This document shows positions 63,851 through 64,000 of a stretch of 64,000 nucleotides of DNA, one piece after another. The notes beneath the pieces are model-generated. The model did not search any database. It was not told the origin of the DNA and worked only from the letters and a program-made list of their open reading frames with translations. Each line of letters begins with the position of its first letter. Within the stretch, counting starts at the first letter, position 1. The position numbers were made by a program, and so were the translations under genes. The stretch is from Cordilura impudica (taxonomy: Eukaryota > Arthropoda > Insecta > Diptera > Scathophagidae): positions 102,774,412 through 102,838,411 of the forward strand of contig OY821517.1 of assembly GCA_963682025.1 (NCBI GenBank), given 5' to 3'.

Positions 63851-64000
63851 TACAGTCCAGAGTGAAAAACTGTACAGATTGTGTAGAATGTCATATATTT
63901 TATACCCTCCTCAAAATGACCAAAAAATTGCAATTCATCATACGTATATATAAAAAAAATAGAGGTTCTATTCAGAATAAAATATTACTATGACAATAAT

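Overview
The window looks like AT-rich intergenic DNA from an insect, most likely a fly. The evidence is indirect. Repeats with a (GTCC)n core resemble the dipteran mini-me/DINE-1 group, introns of 75-78 bp fit a fly, and the mobile elements (mariner, rosa-like DD41D mariner, piggyBac, Transib, Helitrons, BEL/Pao, LOA- and Jockey-like non-LTR elements) form a typical fly repertoire. I recognise no ordinary host gene, tRNA, rRNA or CRISPR array. Nearly everything identifiable is a transposable element or its debris, often nested.

Left part (1-13.7 kb): an internally deleted mariner (1587-3183) split by a 0.8-kb mini-me-like repeat; a second, decayed mariner (about 3240-3990); two Helitron copies (4425-5882), the first keeping the 3' end of a Helitron helicase gene; a possible MITE (6139-6438); another mini-me-like copy (8692-9512); a Jockey-type reverse transcriptase fragment (about 9995-10700); and a DINE-1/mini-me element with 1.1 kb of T-rich minisatellite (11937-13566).

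Middle (13.7-33.1 kb): two copies of one Helitron family face in opposite directions (13747-17208 on minus, 30566-33075 on plus). Each has a TC start, a hairpin followed by CTAG at the end, an array of about 157-bp units and a very CpG-rich satellite. Between them lie two plus-strand and two minus-strand mini-me-like copies (a roughly mirror-symmetric layout), another Helitron (22998-24703), a fossil reverse transcriptase (about 25290-25690) and a hammerhead-ribozyme-like motif (30038-30097).

Right part (33-64 kb): possible non-coding exons separated by two 78-bp introns (36075-36321); a dead LOA-like retrotransposon (about 36785-41000, minus strand); a spliced but broken copy of an uncharacterised arthropod gene family (42427-43880); a structurally intact Transib (RAG1-like) transposon (44371-48218) with a CGCCC target duplication, RSS-like ends and an uninterrupted transposase; an intact BEL/Pao LTR retrotransposon (51328-57679) with apparently identical LTRs, inserted into a mini-me-like repeat with a GATTT duplication; and a piggyBac element (58516-63076) that contains a MITE (itself split by a mini-me-like repeat), a DD41D mariner deletion derivative and a mini-me fragment.

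The genes here do not act together as a pathway. Only two elements still look able to make their proteins: the Transib transposase (45124-47145, minus) and the BEL gag-pol (51789-57362, plus). The nesting gives relative ages: mini-me-like repeats are older than the BEL copy but younger than the first mariner and the piggyBac-resident MITE.
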